Shown: positions 1 to 10,403 of the stretch, piece after piece
Numbering within the stretch: position 1 is the stretch's first letter
Layout of the letters: each line of letters starts with the position of its first letter
DNA from: Stemphylium vesicarium
Taxonomy: Eukaryota > Ascomycota > Dothideomycetes > Pleosporales > Pleosporaceae
NCBI GenBank assembly: GCA_004380135.1
Contig: QXCR01000050.1
Coordinates: 62,001-126,000 of the forward strand
Length of the DNA stretch: 64,000 nucleotides
Reading direction: 5' to 3'
Notes under the pieces: generated by a model
Told to the model about the DNA's origin: nothing
Seen by the model: only the letters and a program-made list of their open reading frames with translations
Databases searched by the model: none
Program-made: the position numbers and the translations under genes

Positions 1-153
1 GATGGGTTTTGCGGCGAGGGAGGGCACTGATGTGCTACCCACGTGCTCGATTGAGAGGTAGGAGACGTCGCGCAGGTGCACCTCCAACTCCGACTTTATT
101 TTTGAGAACTGCTGCGGCCATTCTGGGTTGTACGGCTCGACGGTCACGGACAT
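1..153 (-). CDS. GrpB/UPF0157-family protein, 5' part only (cut by window edge)
   Basis: Fifty-one codons are open from an ATG at 153 down to base 1. The gene continues outside the window. The translation begins MSVTVEPYNPEWPQQF and contains EHVGSTSVP and LAAKPI. These match the start of the GrpB/UPF0157 fold (nucleotidyltransferase-like), whose hallmark is an IEHVGSTAVPGLxAKP segment. The family is common in bacteria and fungi; its biochemical role is poorly defined, and in some bacterial proteins the domain is fused to dephospho-CoA kinase. No intron is seen in this part. The start is supported by the position of the family's usual N-terminus (VxPYxPxWP) right after the Met. The family call is firm; the function is not. 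Confidence 0.8.
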   Translation of the reverse strand, partial: MSVTVEPYNPEWPQQFSKIKSELEVHLRDVSYLSIEHVGSTSVPSLAAKPI

Positions 154-497
154 GTTTTTTTTCTCTGGATGGTAAGAAGGTTCTGAGAGTGATGGGGAGA
201 TATCAAGTTCAAGATGGTTCTGGAGTAGGGCTATCTAGATGAATGCGTCGGTTAAACTTACCATTTACTGAACCAGCAACACACCCGGAAGTGCCCGAGG
301 TGCAGAAGCTTGAATAGCGGTGTAACATCAACACTAGCAAGAAGCAGCAACGGCTATGCAAACAAGTAGCGTATATGCAATGTTGATGTTGTACATACAG
401 CTGGAAAAGGTGCGGTCTCGACGCATCACGGAGATACCGGCAAGAGTCCCGAACCAACTGATTAGATTAACACTCCAAGCCCCTCAACTACCCAACA
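154..497. other. Intergenic, no gene seen
   Basis: This is the shared region between the start of the GrpB-family gene and the 3' end of the membrane-protein gene. It must hold the GrpB-type promoter and leader, with a T-rich tract at 154-162, and the 3' untranslated region of the neighbour. No coding signal was found. Confidence 0.5.
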
Positions 498-1558
498 CTA
501 GTCATACTCCTCAATCTTGATAACTGGTATGTCTGCGTATGGTGGAGGCGCGCCGCCGCCCAATAAAGCGGTCTCGGCGTCGGAATCCCTGTCGGCGTTC
601 TCCTGCTGCCTGGATTGATAAATGCGACGTGCCAGGACGATGCTAACCGCAAGCAACAAAGTCAGCGGGAGGAGTAAGATATTGTCCTCGAGATGGCCAG
701 TCCAGAAGTCGCCTAGCTTGCCAACAACAAGGTTCCAGGTCCTGGCCCATGTTCCAAACTTGCCGTAATCGTCCCACTCGTTCGGGTTGAAGGTCGTCTG
801 TATCATGGCCAATCTGCCGCACTTCATCCTGGGTGGTTGGATGCGGTCTTTGGCCTCGACAACCTGGACGTCTGCAATGGAAAGCGCATATCCGTCGCCT
901 GTCTGGTCTTCAACCTCTTGGCCGTTGTAGCTCTCGTGCAGCAGTACTTGTACCACCTTCTGGCCCAGCTTGAATGGCGCAGCCTGCTCTGCCCAAGGCA
1001 GTCCAGTCACATTGAACTGGAGCCATAGCCCTTTGCCGGCTTCGGCACGGAATATAGTGTACTCGTACTGCAAGGGGAACACCATCTTTCCAGGCGCGGG
1101 CTCGAAGCCCCTCTCAGCTTGCAAGTCCACCTCGTCTTGCTCTATATCCGTAGGCACTTGCATAGCGTTGATGTAAAGAGGCATCGTATCGATAGGAAAG
1201 ATGCGCTTCTTGTTCAGGAGCAGGGCGTTATTGGATTCAGCAATGTCAAGCATCAGCATCTGCATGTCGTCAGTCAACTGGTATGTGGTCTGCTTTGAGA
1301 GGGCCTCACCAATGAGTTGTCAGGAGGCGGGTGCGACCATTCCGCCTCATGAGCGCCCTTCAAGACGACAAACGGGCACCCAACGCATTCAAACTTCACA
1401 ACATACGTCTTGTTCTGCTCCGCTACAGCAATCACAGGAGCCACATCTTTGCCAGGCGGCGGTACGTTGATCGTCTCAACGTGGTGGTCCTGGCCGGAGA
1501 GCGGCAAAGACGACGCCGTAGCAACGGCTGCGAGACTGAAAAGAGCGAGAGAGCGCAT
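498..1558 (-). CDS. Secretory-pathway type I membrane protein (fungal DUF7728-like)
   Basis: Two exons (1310-1558 and 498-1259) encode 336 residues. The 50 bp intron 1260-1309 has GTGAGG, an ACTGAC branch site and a CAG acceptor; joining gives PPDNSL followed by MLMLDIAES. The protein starts with a signal peptide (MRSLALFSLAAVATAS), then a lumenal domain with a CVGC pair and several aromatic patches. A single membrane segment lies at about residues 277-293 (LLLPLTLLLAVSIVLA), followed by an RR stop-transfer and a short acidic cytosolic tail containing PPPY. It resembles a conserved fungal family of unknown function that I recall as DUF7728; the name is from memory. An in-frame Met 22 codons upstream at 1624 exists, but the signal peptide favours 1558. 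A 32 bp intron using the first AG also joins an open frame but is too short. Confidence 0.75.
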
Positions 1559-3032
1559 GACTGCAGGAAAACGAACGTGAGTTTGGCAACGAAAGACGGG
1601 AATAGACAATGTGAGGTCACGCAAGGAGAGATCGCCGAAGATGCCGGGGGACGCGTGCGCAAGCCTAGGTCTGGCGGCACGCTAGCGCAGGGACCGTCAA
1701 CGTGGGGACGCTTCATTCTAGATTCTTGACGATCATTTCCGGGGTTCTGGCTGGCGAGGCCGACGATGGTGGGTTTTGGTGCTATGCAGGCTTTGAATAT
1801 GTATAGAGGCGTTGGCTTAGTGTGGATTCCTAAATGCCAATCTGCCCATTCTAGTGGCTGGTGAGAAGAAAAGAGGCGATTTAGAGCATGGAAACAGTAT
1901 ACATTGGCAGCCTTGATGCCACCATTAACCGCGGCTTCCATATACTGGACCTTCATGTCTTTGACAACATTCCCCAATACTCAGCTTGCCTCGCACCTTC
2001 AGTGCCTCGACCTCAAACCAGTCCTTCCAACACACCGAGGTCGCGCAGAGACTCCGTCACCAACAGCGACCCAAGCGCACCATGGAGTCATACCAGTGTT
2101 TAAAGTCTGCCTCGAGACAGATGTCTTGTTCTTCCATCACCATCCTCACCACAAGAGTGGCTTATCTACCACGGAAGCAATATGACCGGAACCAAAGCTG
2201 ATACCAAAGCCGAGCTGCAGGAGTGGGAACACGGGTGCAGTTCGTGGCGCTCGCCGTGGACTAAATGTACAAAGTAAAACTCTCATTGTAATATGGCTAT
2301 TGATAAGACCTAGGGTTCAAGTCATGCTGCTGTCCTTGCTTCATGTATGACAGAAGCCAGCATCGACTGAATTGTGGAAAAGAGAAGGGCTACAGTAGCT
2401 GTAACAGGCACGTACGTGTCCCTTTATTTCTACCCCTGTGCGTTCCAGACTGATGACAAGCTCCCATTGCCTCGCCTACGCGGTGCTGTGTGCCTTTTTC
2501 CTTTGCTGTTCTCTGCGGTGCCATAGCCGAGGGAAGGTGCGGGAGACGTACAACTTAAAAGGCAACTGGTTCACGGATGCTTGTTGCGCTGGTTGTTGTA
2601 CGTGTTGCGATCTTGTGTAGCAGGATAAGGAGATCAAGTATCGGCAAGGGGGATGCCGCTGTGCAACCTGAGAGGGTGGAGGGGATGCGATATCCAGCCT
2701 TGTCGCCCTCATAAACCCGTCCGCCAGCATCTCCATTGTCACCATCCGTACCGCCAAGATGTACTTCACTATCAGTATCACCCATCCCATCGCCAGCAGC
2801 TCCTCCACCACCACCATCACTAGCGCGGTAAACACCCATTGCACCACCGCTAACGACTATACAACCTCCGACGCCACCTCCTCTTGAGCAGAGGGAAGCT
2901 CTAACAGAAGAGTCGGCGAGCAAGGTGAATGGCTCTAATCATCCACACCCAAAGGGTCGCAGGAGAAGGTTTTCCAGGTAGAAGCAACGGTGCAGCTAGC
3001 CAATGCGCAAAGCTCTGAATTCGACCAAAGTT
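1559..3032. other. Intergenic, no convincing gene
   Basis: This is the upstream region of the membrane-protein gene plus the 3' region of the EAF gene. Short ORFs occur on both strands, including a Gly-rich frame of 122 codons on the minus strand (2555-2923), but none has a recognisable domain, signal peptide or splice-supported extension. Confidence 0.5.
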
Positions 3033-4512
3033 TCACTCCTCTTCACTTTCTTCACTACTGTCTCCGCCCTCCAAGCCCCTTCTCATCAACTCCTCCAGAT
3101 CATCCTCGTCGTCGTCCGCGGGAGCTTCGGCAGCTGTGCTAGCCTTTCGGTCATTGCCGTTCGTGTCGTGTCGTGCCGGGGGTCCAATGTCCATAGGCTC
3201 GATATCCCTATCATTGTACTCTTCCTCGTCATCATCATCGCCTTCTGCATCGTCGCTGCCTAGGTCACCAAAATCAATCTCGTCCTGCGCATTTCGGTTG
3301 CGGTGTGTATTTGGAGAGCCTTCCCCATCGCTGTTCGCGGCGCTGGCGAGGGATATGGGACCGTTGGAGGGTGAGCGAAGGTAGCGGGCGTTGAGATTTG
3401 GACCTAGAGATGGTAATGCACGGTCGTTGCGTTGGGGCGGGCGTGCATCGGGTACTTCAATCTCCAGTCCAACGTCATCATCGTCCGATTCTCCCTCGGC
3501 GTCGTCGTCTTCGTGATGTTGTTGCTGGCATTGCTGAGGCGGAGGCGATGGAGGCGCAGGTGAGGAGGCAGGCTCAGCGTCAGATTCATCCGACGATTCT
3601 ATAACCTCGACGGACTTAATCTTGTGGGCTGGAGGCGCGGCAGCCTTGCCCTTTGGCTTGGACGCTGTTTCTGTTGCAGTGCGTTGTAGGCGGACAGCTG
3701 GCGTGGGTTGCGTCTTCTTAGGCTTGACCATAGGGTTTGTTGTCGCAGTCTTGCGCTTCTTGGGCACTGCCACTGGCACTGCCACAGGCTTTCGCGCCTG
3801 AGCTGTGGCGGCAGGTGCGCGAGCCCCGAATTGCGGTGTGTTCACGGCGCTCCCTGTGCCGGTTCGGTAGTCTGGTGACGAGGCATAACGGTATTCCGAC
3901 TCGTCGCCTCGCTTGTCCTTCTCCTTGCTCAAAAAATGGCGAAAGTCATAGGGGTTGCCGGGATCGGGGTCGCCTCCTTCGTCATCTGCTGCCGCTTCGC
4001 CAAATAGATCGTCGCCCTCGTCCTTGTCGTGTGTATCGTCTTTGAGCTTCTTCGGGTATATCTTGGCATGTTGTGACGATATGTCTTTCCCGTTCCTTGT
4101 GGCGAGATTGAATGTGTAGCTGCTCGAGAGCGGCTCAAGCGTCGCCTGTTGGCTCGAGGGGTCGAAGACTAGCACATACGACTTCTTCATTTGTGACTTC
4201 TGGCCCGTGAAGGTGAAGATATCCTTGTCGCCCGTATCGTGCGTATCCTCGATTTGTAGGTTGTGGAAGTTGGTCGACGAGGGCGATGTGAGCGTCGTCG
4301 AGCGGCTGGCGGACGTCTGCGTAGGCTTGTGGTTGTCTAAACTCCAAATCAGCCGGCTATATGACGCTATTATACCGCTTTGAAGACTCACACTTAACAC
4401 TGCTCAGGTCCCCTGAAGTGTCATCGCCATCCCGTATACGATCGCCGATTTGTAGGCTGAAATGTGCCTTCTTGTGAGGCTCGATGCGACTCTCGACCAT
4501 AGGAGACGCCAT
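3033..4512 (-). CDS. EAF-domain RNA polymerase II elongation factor
   Basis: Two exons (4392-4512, 3033-4336) encode 474 residues; the 55 bp intron 4337-4391 has GTGAGT and TTTAG. Splicing creates SVKYNHKPTQ, which aligns with the YDFKP segment near the start of animal ELL-associated factors and so supports the join. Residues about 15-130 show the EAF N-terminal domain: HFSLQIGDRI, a FTFTGQKSQMKKSYVLVFD stretch, then LEPLSSSYTFNLATR. In animals and fission yeast EAF binds ELL and stimulates Pol II elongation in the nucleus. The C-terminal two thirds are low-complexity: KKRK-type basic patches that could act in nuclear import, Pro-rich stretches, and long Asp/Glu/Ser runs to the end (SEESEEE), the usual layout of an EAF transactivation tail. 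The start ATG at 4512 is the first in the frame. Confidence 0.85.
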
Positions 4513-5905
4513 TGCTCTGTGAGTCGCTATCGCGCGACGATTGTGCAGATTGAAGTGTAGAAAAAGAAAAAAGCGCACGCGAGAAAGATGTCATCCAAGA
4601 GCAGGAGTCAAGTCATGAAACCAACATGGTTTGCTGAGTCCGAGGACGCCTTGTTCAATGTCGGGAGTCCGGCCGGTCTGGATTGGGACGCTCCGCCTAC
4701 CGTCCTCCCGCCGCTAGCCAGGAACCCGACTCCCACCACTCCACACCCCTAATTTTAGCTTGCTGAAATCTCCGCCTTGTCATCCTCAGGCTTGACATTG
4801 CTTGAACAGAACATATTTAATGGCGCACATTTTTTCTGGCCTGAATTCGCAAACTTGCAATGACTTCATGTAAGCACTTGTAAGCACTTGTAAGACTGCA
4901 CGTAGCTCTTGTAAGACTGCACGTAGCTCTTGTGTAGCGCAACCGCGTCAACATGACCGGCCGCACCAACAAACGCTCTTGCCTCATCTTGACCTTGCGT
5001 TATACGATGACATTTTCCCGGTTGGCCTGGTCCTTTCCACCCTCCTCTGTTCAGAAAGATGCCAAAATCTCACATTCGGCAGTCGGATACAGCTACAGAC
5101 CGATACATGGGCAACCTGGCCAGGATCTTGCGAAAGAGGCAGACTATCTGGCCGGCTCCAAACAATGCCGCCGGTAGTCATCTGAGGATGACGACAGAGT
5201 CCCGAGAATAACGTTTCCTTCGGTAGCTGGGGACACTATCCCGAAGCTTGTTCTCCTTCAGGTCGTAAAAGTCGGGAGCTGTCGCCTTCTGGAAGATTTT
5301 GCTGTCACAGCTGTCACGCCATGTCGCACCAGATCGTCCATACTATGTATACGACCATTGATGCATACTTACCACAGCTTCTGCCGCAACGGGAGCTTGT
5401 AAAGGGGTCTCGTTTTCATGCTCAGTGGCCCAGACCGTTCATGCGCTGCTAATCTCAATACCCAGATTGAATGTATTGATTTGGACAACGCTATCTCGCC
5501 CACCGCCAACGCAGCAATCTACCGGGATATTGGAAATATCCGGAGAGAGTAGAGCATCACAGAATGCAAGTCTGCCAATCTGCCGAGTAACGTTGGTGTT
5601 GCATTTCAAGCTAGAAGCGAGGGTTAAGACTGGGTTGGTGGTATTGATGACGGTTTTGTTTCCTGTTAGATGTGGACTCGTGATGGGAGGGCCTGGGAGG
5701 AGCTGCAGCAGCAAGTTGGCATGACAGTTGGTGGTGGGTCGACCGACATGTCGACTTGATGTATAGGAAAGCGGTATAAGTGGATGGGAAACGTCGCTGT
5801 TGACCGTCTCCAAGCGCGACAGTCACACCCACTGTTCTTCTTCTCAAACAATTTGCATACGAAGCCAGTCGTTTAGTCATAGATATTCAGCACCGATCAT
5901 CAGCG
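4513..5905. other. Intergenic between divergent EAF and BYS1 genes
   Basis: This is a two-way upstream region. It holds two adjoining short tandem duplications (4871-4932, listed separately). The several ORFs of 60-124 codons overlap one another on both strands and show no domain. I see no gene. Confidence 0.5.
4871..4932. repeat. Two adjoining short tandem duplications (10 bp x2, 21 bp x2)
   Basis: The 10-mer taagcacttg occurs twice in a row (4871-4890). A 21 bp unit starting taagactgcacgtagctc then occurs twice in a row (4891-4911, 4912-4932) with no mismatch. Both units begin with taag and end in cttg, so the 21-mer may be an expanded form of the 10-mer. The array lies about 360 bp upstream of the EAF start codon. 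Confidence 0.9.
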
Positions 5906-6412
5906 ATGCGTTTCGTCATCCTAGCTCTTGCTGCGCTAGGGAGATCAGCCACTGCTGTCGGAATCGCAGTTGTGCTCAACAACTCCCCAGCCCCCATCTA
6001 CGTCTGGTCAGTCGGTGGCGCAGTCGGTACCCGGCATTACATCAAAACCGGTGGGCACAAACCTTAACAAACCCGACGTCTAATACTAATTACGAAAGGT
6101 GGAATATACTGGGAAGAAATGCGCCACGACGAGAAGACCGGGGGCATCGCCATCAAAGTCACAAAGAGCGCGGACGGCCTCTACACTGGAGCGCCTCAAC
6201 AAGTCTTCGCATATAATGTAGAGGGCCCGACGGTCTGGTATGATTTGAGCACTGTGTTTGGGGATCCTTTTGCTGGGTATCATTTGGAAGTAACAGGCGA
6301 CAATGGAGGAAGCATCTTTTGGCCCAATGGTACTCATCCGGGAGGAAGTCAGGTTACGAGCGCACCGAGCGAGGGGAACATTTTCTTTTCCATCGATGCG
6401 GCTATCCGATAA
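5906..6412 (+). CDS. Secreted BYS1-domain protein lacking cysteines
   Basis: Two exons (5906-6050, 6099-6412) give 152 residues. The 48 bp intron has GTGGGC, a TACTAAT branch and an AAAG acceptor; the join reads KTGGIYWEEM. An N-terminal signal peptide (MRFVILALAALGRSATA) precedes a domain of about 130 residues with IYVWSVGG, GGIAIKVT, DGLYTGAPQQVFAYN, VWYDLSTVFGDPFAG and SIFWPNG. These are the landmarks of the BYS1 (Blastomyces yeast-phase-specific) family of small secreted thaumatin-like fungal proteins of unknown function. As I recall the family it carries conserved cysteines (an NNC near the start, one before the WPNG motif, one at the C-terminus). This protein has none, with NNS in the first place and a divergent end. 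The first exon is too short to stand out as an ORF, but the splice phase and signal peptide fix the start. Confidence 0.85.
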
Positions 6413-8324
6413 ACCAGAAAAGAAGAACCCGTGTGCGGGTCACCGTCTGTTGAAACGGGACAGGCATGTAGTAGTGCTGGTGGTGTCGGAGCAACCAGTG
6501 TGTCGTAACCGTCCGTGTAGTCTTCGAAAAGCAACAATGTCTGCCCAAGTGGCTGTCTTACAAGCCCAAACCCCTCAAACGTTTAGCATTCCGCTAGTCT
6601 GATGTTGTTGCAAGCACTGATGTCAGCAAAGACCGATGTGCCTCATCCGCGTGGAAGCATGGAACCGACCGGGCAGTATGCTGATACTTGACCACTAGCA
6701 GCCGGCATGGCGGTAGATCACTGCTCGACTCGATACAATGACCGACACTACACGTGGAAGTCGGTACCTCCTCCCAGAAGCAGTATCCACCTAGAAGACC
6801 CGCGATGGTGGTCAGAGGACGTGTGGACGAACGGTAGTGCTGATTCGGCGAGGGCAAGCGTGGGGAAGGCCTTGCTTCGGTGGTGAATTGGGTTTTCGGG
6901 GCCGGCCAGTGCGCCGATCGCCACGTTTTCCAGTGCCGTTGCTACCTATGGATCCAGGGTACTTCAATTCACTCGTTCGCTCATCCTCTTTCTAGACAAA
7001 TGTCCGGTTACACTTTTTTGACAACAAGCAAGCGCTTGAGTGGTGTAAGAGCAGAGGGTGTAGCAGCCGTGGCTATCGGCTCCTGTCTGTGCATCGCCGC
7101 TGTTGTGCTCTGCTCCGTGCTGCCGTCCCCGCTACGCCCAGTCCACTTCAACTCAGCCCTCAGCCGAACAGCCACGAGTCATTCATTCGTCACTCCGCAA
7201 AAGACAAGGAAGTAACAGTCGTATTGCGATCATCGGGAAACGTTTCTTCTGCATCACTTGGTAGCTATGCCACAATCTGTCTTCATCTAGCGAAAGCACC
7301 GCAAGTCTGTGAGTCGAGTTGGCACCTTGTGTCGCCTCGGTTCGCATATTCCGGCCGGTGAGGTCCTATCTACAGGCCGCCAACGTCTGGTTCGTTGCCG
7401 CCTGTCACGCCGCATGCTGCTACTGTAAGATAGCGAATGCAGGCGATATCTCGCCATAGGATCGGCTGACGCAGTATGGAGCCTCACCTGGGAGCTGATC
7501 CTTTGTCCGCGCGCGCGATCAGCTTCCGAGATTGTGTGACAGGCCTAGAGCGTCGCTTGGCCAGTTAATCGCCCGGCGTGCTCCCGGCTCGACCTTGATC
7601 AGACTATTGAAGCGTGAGGCATACAGCCGAGATAATCAAGAACATACAAATGTTACCACAAAAGACTTTTAGCCGCCCTCTGGTAGGGTTGGCATGCAGA
7701 TGACCGGGCTTTGCTCTCTGCTAGACGCGAGGCCCCGCCCCATGAACGGGCTCTCCGCAAAAGTAATTGGCGTACTAGTGTGGCAGCCGTCTCCCTGCGT
7801 CTGTTATTCGCTAGCTTCCTTCCAACGCATGCCCACAAAGTCTTATCAAACCTCCCGCCTGGAACCCCCCGGTCAGGAATTCACATGGCGGCCGCTCTCG
7901 GGGCCGCTGGGACCTTTCAAGGCAAAAGGCCCTTTCTCGCCCTCTGCCCAAAATGCTGGAGCATGCGCGTTCTTCGGCCATGCTTCTGGTGATTGGCTTT
8001 TAAGCGGGCGTCCCGAAGCCATGTCTTCGTTGCCATGCCGCTTGCCACAAAGAGGTCCGTTCCGAGAGGCGGATGAACTTCTGTACCACAATCAAGAGCC
8101 GATAATTATGACCCCGCTGACGCCTAATCATAACACTGTCTTACCTGCTCAGGCGTGACAGCTATCCTCTCGCGCCATCCAGAGACATTCCACTTCGGCT
8201 TGCTGGACATGATCGTTAGCCCACTGCGATTCTGGCTGGACGCGCGACAAAGACTTGATACCAAGACCATCAACATCGCCGTCGCCGTCGCAAGATCTAG
8301 GCCGCAGTCCCATCACTCGCCACA
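6413..8324. other. Intergenic, no gene seen
   Basis: This is 1.9 kb between the BYS1 gene and the pseudokinase gene on the same strand. ORFs up to 154 codons (7694-8158, plus) have no recognisable domain and compete with open frames on the other strand. The last few hundred bases presumably hold the kinase promoter and leader. Confidence 0.45.
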
Positions 8325-10403
8325 ATGAGCGCCAGAACACTAACCAACGTGGTGAACGACCAAACGGTTGCCTTGAACGCCTTAATCTATGGATATGCTG
8401 GACACAGCTTGGTCACTCCGCAGCACGCCCTTCAGCAAATATGGTGGACAGAGGAAAGAATCAACGAAAAGGTCACAAAGGAATTCGTGACTTCCCGGTT
8501 ACAGCCTCATGAGAGAGAACGCCTTACGCAGCCCGTGGGCTTTGGCGATCTAAGCGACGACACCTACATCGAATGGATAATGGAGAGAGCACGACGACTG
8601 TTTCTTGTACTAGTCGAAATTGGCGAGGCAGATAGAATATTCGCTGTTGTCGACAAGTCCTGGGATGATGACGACCTACCTCTCGAGCTAGACGATATTG
8701 AGCAGCTTTCGCTTTCAAATCGACGCGACAACCACGCCAATGCCCGTTTCTACCACACGCAATTCACTTTCCTTCTGAGAGAATTACGAGATGGCGTACA
8801 CATCGACTTTGCGGCTAATGAGGAGGTTCCCATCGAGAACGTCATGTCCCTTCCAGTCGCGGTAAACCTGCAAGCGTGGTCTCGGATACACTTGCCAAAG
8901 AAACCCAAAGAGATTTATATGCGCAGGCGATTCCAATTGGGGAATTCAGAAAGGCCCGACGCGTTTGAGCAAGACTTCATCATGGATGTTGAGAGCGCGA
9001 GGATGGTTGAACACGAGCATTTTGCGCCTGTCTGGGCGTCATACACCGCGAAGGGCTCTGGCTATATTGTGAGCAACTTTGTTGGCCATCATACTCTACG
9101 AACCTTTATCGACCATCGAAATCCGACCCAATATCAGAAACTACCAAAGCCGGAGCGACGATACCTGGTACTCAACTGGCTGCACTGCCTGGCAGATGCC
9201 ATCGCGACACTGCATCAAAATGGCTTCTGCCATTCCGCGATCCGGCCCTCCAATATTCTGGTTGATGAGCAGAACGCTATTGCCTTTAGCGATATTGGTA
9301 GTCTAGAGACGTTCCAGAAAGACAAGAAGCCTGACACCATGGACGCGTACATATACAGCGCGCCAGAAGCGAATGTCAGCTCAGAGCCGCAGGATATGCA
9401 CGCTCCTCCGCCGGGTACCATTATTCCAACCAACCGGCACGCATCTATGGTCAGCAAGAGTTCGTCGGGCTCCTCGAATAGCAGCAACTCGCAACGTCAG
9501 AAACTAACCAAGTCTCCGACTGCGGAGTTTGCGGGATTCAACTTCGGTTTCAAGAAATCAAAGCCAGCGCCTAAGCAGCGGTCGCGAGTCCACGAGAGCG
9601 AGAAGGCAGATGTATTTTCTCTGGGCTGTGTGTTCTTGGAGATCATCACCTTCATGTTGAAGAAGAAGCCCCACGATTTCGTCAAACACCGAACATCGAA
9701 ACAAAGGACAAACACTGGCGGCAAGAACTCGCGTACTGATTCTTCGTATCATGTCAATCTCGACAAGATTGAGACGTGGATGGCGATACTGGAGAAAGCA
9801 TCCTGCGAGCACGATGACGACGTATTTCGCGCAGTCCCTCACATCTTGAACATCATCCGAAGCATGCTCAGCAAAGGACCCATGGCCCGCCCAGCAGCGC
9901 GCGACGTGCGCGATTCGATATTCCAGGTTCTCTACAACTACACCTCCATACCTGATATACACTGCGGAGCACACAAACACGATATTGGGGTTGCAGCATC
10001 TTCGCATTCCGATTCGGACAGAGCGTCTAGTATAGCGTCGCTGCGGACGATGTCGACGATGTCGACGATGAGCTCGACTGTTTCTGATACGGACACGATC
10101 CGCTCCGGTTCGACACGAGTGAATTCAATATTGAACGCCTATGCGGATCGAATGACGCTGTCTGGGATTGAAGAAGACGATAGCGCTTCGGTGCGGACAT
10201 TGGAGGCACCAGCCACACCGAGCTACGTTAACCAATCTTTCGAATCGCCCGGGAAAGCGCCTGCGACACCGGGCTCGCCTAATTCGCCAGGATCACCACG
10301 GTCGCATGCTTCGACGATGTGGCCGCGCCCTTCTAGTCCATCTAGGCCAACCTCAGCAACGAAGACAAAGCCGTGGAGCAAGCCATTTGTTCTGCTCCCA
10401 TGA
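8325..10403 (+). CDS. Protein kinase-fold protein, predicted pseudokinase
   Basis: This is an intronless gene of 692 residues. An N-terminal region of about 180 residues is followed by a kinase-like domain (about 195-560). The catalytic loop reads HSAIRPSNILVD at about residue 303, so the HRD Asp is Ala while the loop Asn is kept. The DFG motif reads DIG at 323-325. The strand that should carry the ATP-binding Lys reads IYMRRRF with no Lys. An APE-like SAPEA follows. A long Ser/Lys-rich insertion (about residues 375-425) separates this from the C-lobe (ADVFSLGCVFLEII) and a RPAARDVRD segment. The last 120 residues are Ser/Thr/Pro-rich with TMSTMSTMSS repeats. Fungi have many such kinase-like proteins with HG/S-x-I-R-P-S-N loops; a scaffolding or regulatory role is inferred, not shown. 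Confidence 0.85.
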   Translation: MSARTLTNVVNDQTVALNALIYGYAGHSLVTPQHALQQIWWTEERINEKVTKEFVTSRLQPHERERLTQPVGFGDLSDDTYIEWIMERARRLFLVLVEIGEADRIFAVVDKSWDDDDLPLELDDIEQLSLSNRRDNHANARFYHTQFTFLLRELRDGVHIDFAANEEVPIENVMSLPVAVNLQAWSRIHLPKKPKEIYMRRRFQLGNSERPDAFEQDFIMDVESARMVEHEHFAPVWASYTAKGSGYIVSNFVGHHTLRTFIDHRNPTQYQKLPKPERRYLVLNWLHCLADAIATLHQNGFCHSAIRPSNILVDEQNAIAFSDIGSLETFQKDKKPDTMDAYIYSAPEANVSSEPQDMHAPPPGTIIPTNRHASMVSKSSSGSSNSSNSQRQKLTKSPTAEFAGFNFGFKKSKPAPKQRSRVHESEKADVFSLGCVFLEIITFMLKKKPHDFVKHRTSKQRTNTGGKNSRTDSSYHVNLDKIETWMAILEKASCEHDDDVFRAVPHILNIIRSMLSKGPMARPAARDVRDSIFQVLYNYTSIPDIHCGAHKHDIGVAASSHSDSDRASSIASLRTMSTMSTMSSTVSDTDTIRSGSTRVNSILNAYADRMTLSGIEEDDSASVRTLEAPATPSYVNQSFESPGKAPATPGSPNSPGSPRSHASTMWPRPSSPSRPTSATKTKPWSKPFVLLP

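Noticed and set aside
1278..1309. A 32 bp intron for the membrane-protein gene
   Set aside because: Too short for a fungal intron; the next CAG gives a 50 bp intron with an ACTGAC branch site in the right phase.
10040..10080. GATGTCGAC repeats in the pseudokinase gene
   Set aside because: They are in frame and encode a short Thr-Met-Ser repeat in the disordered tail; no separate element.
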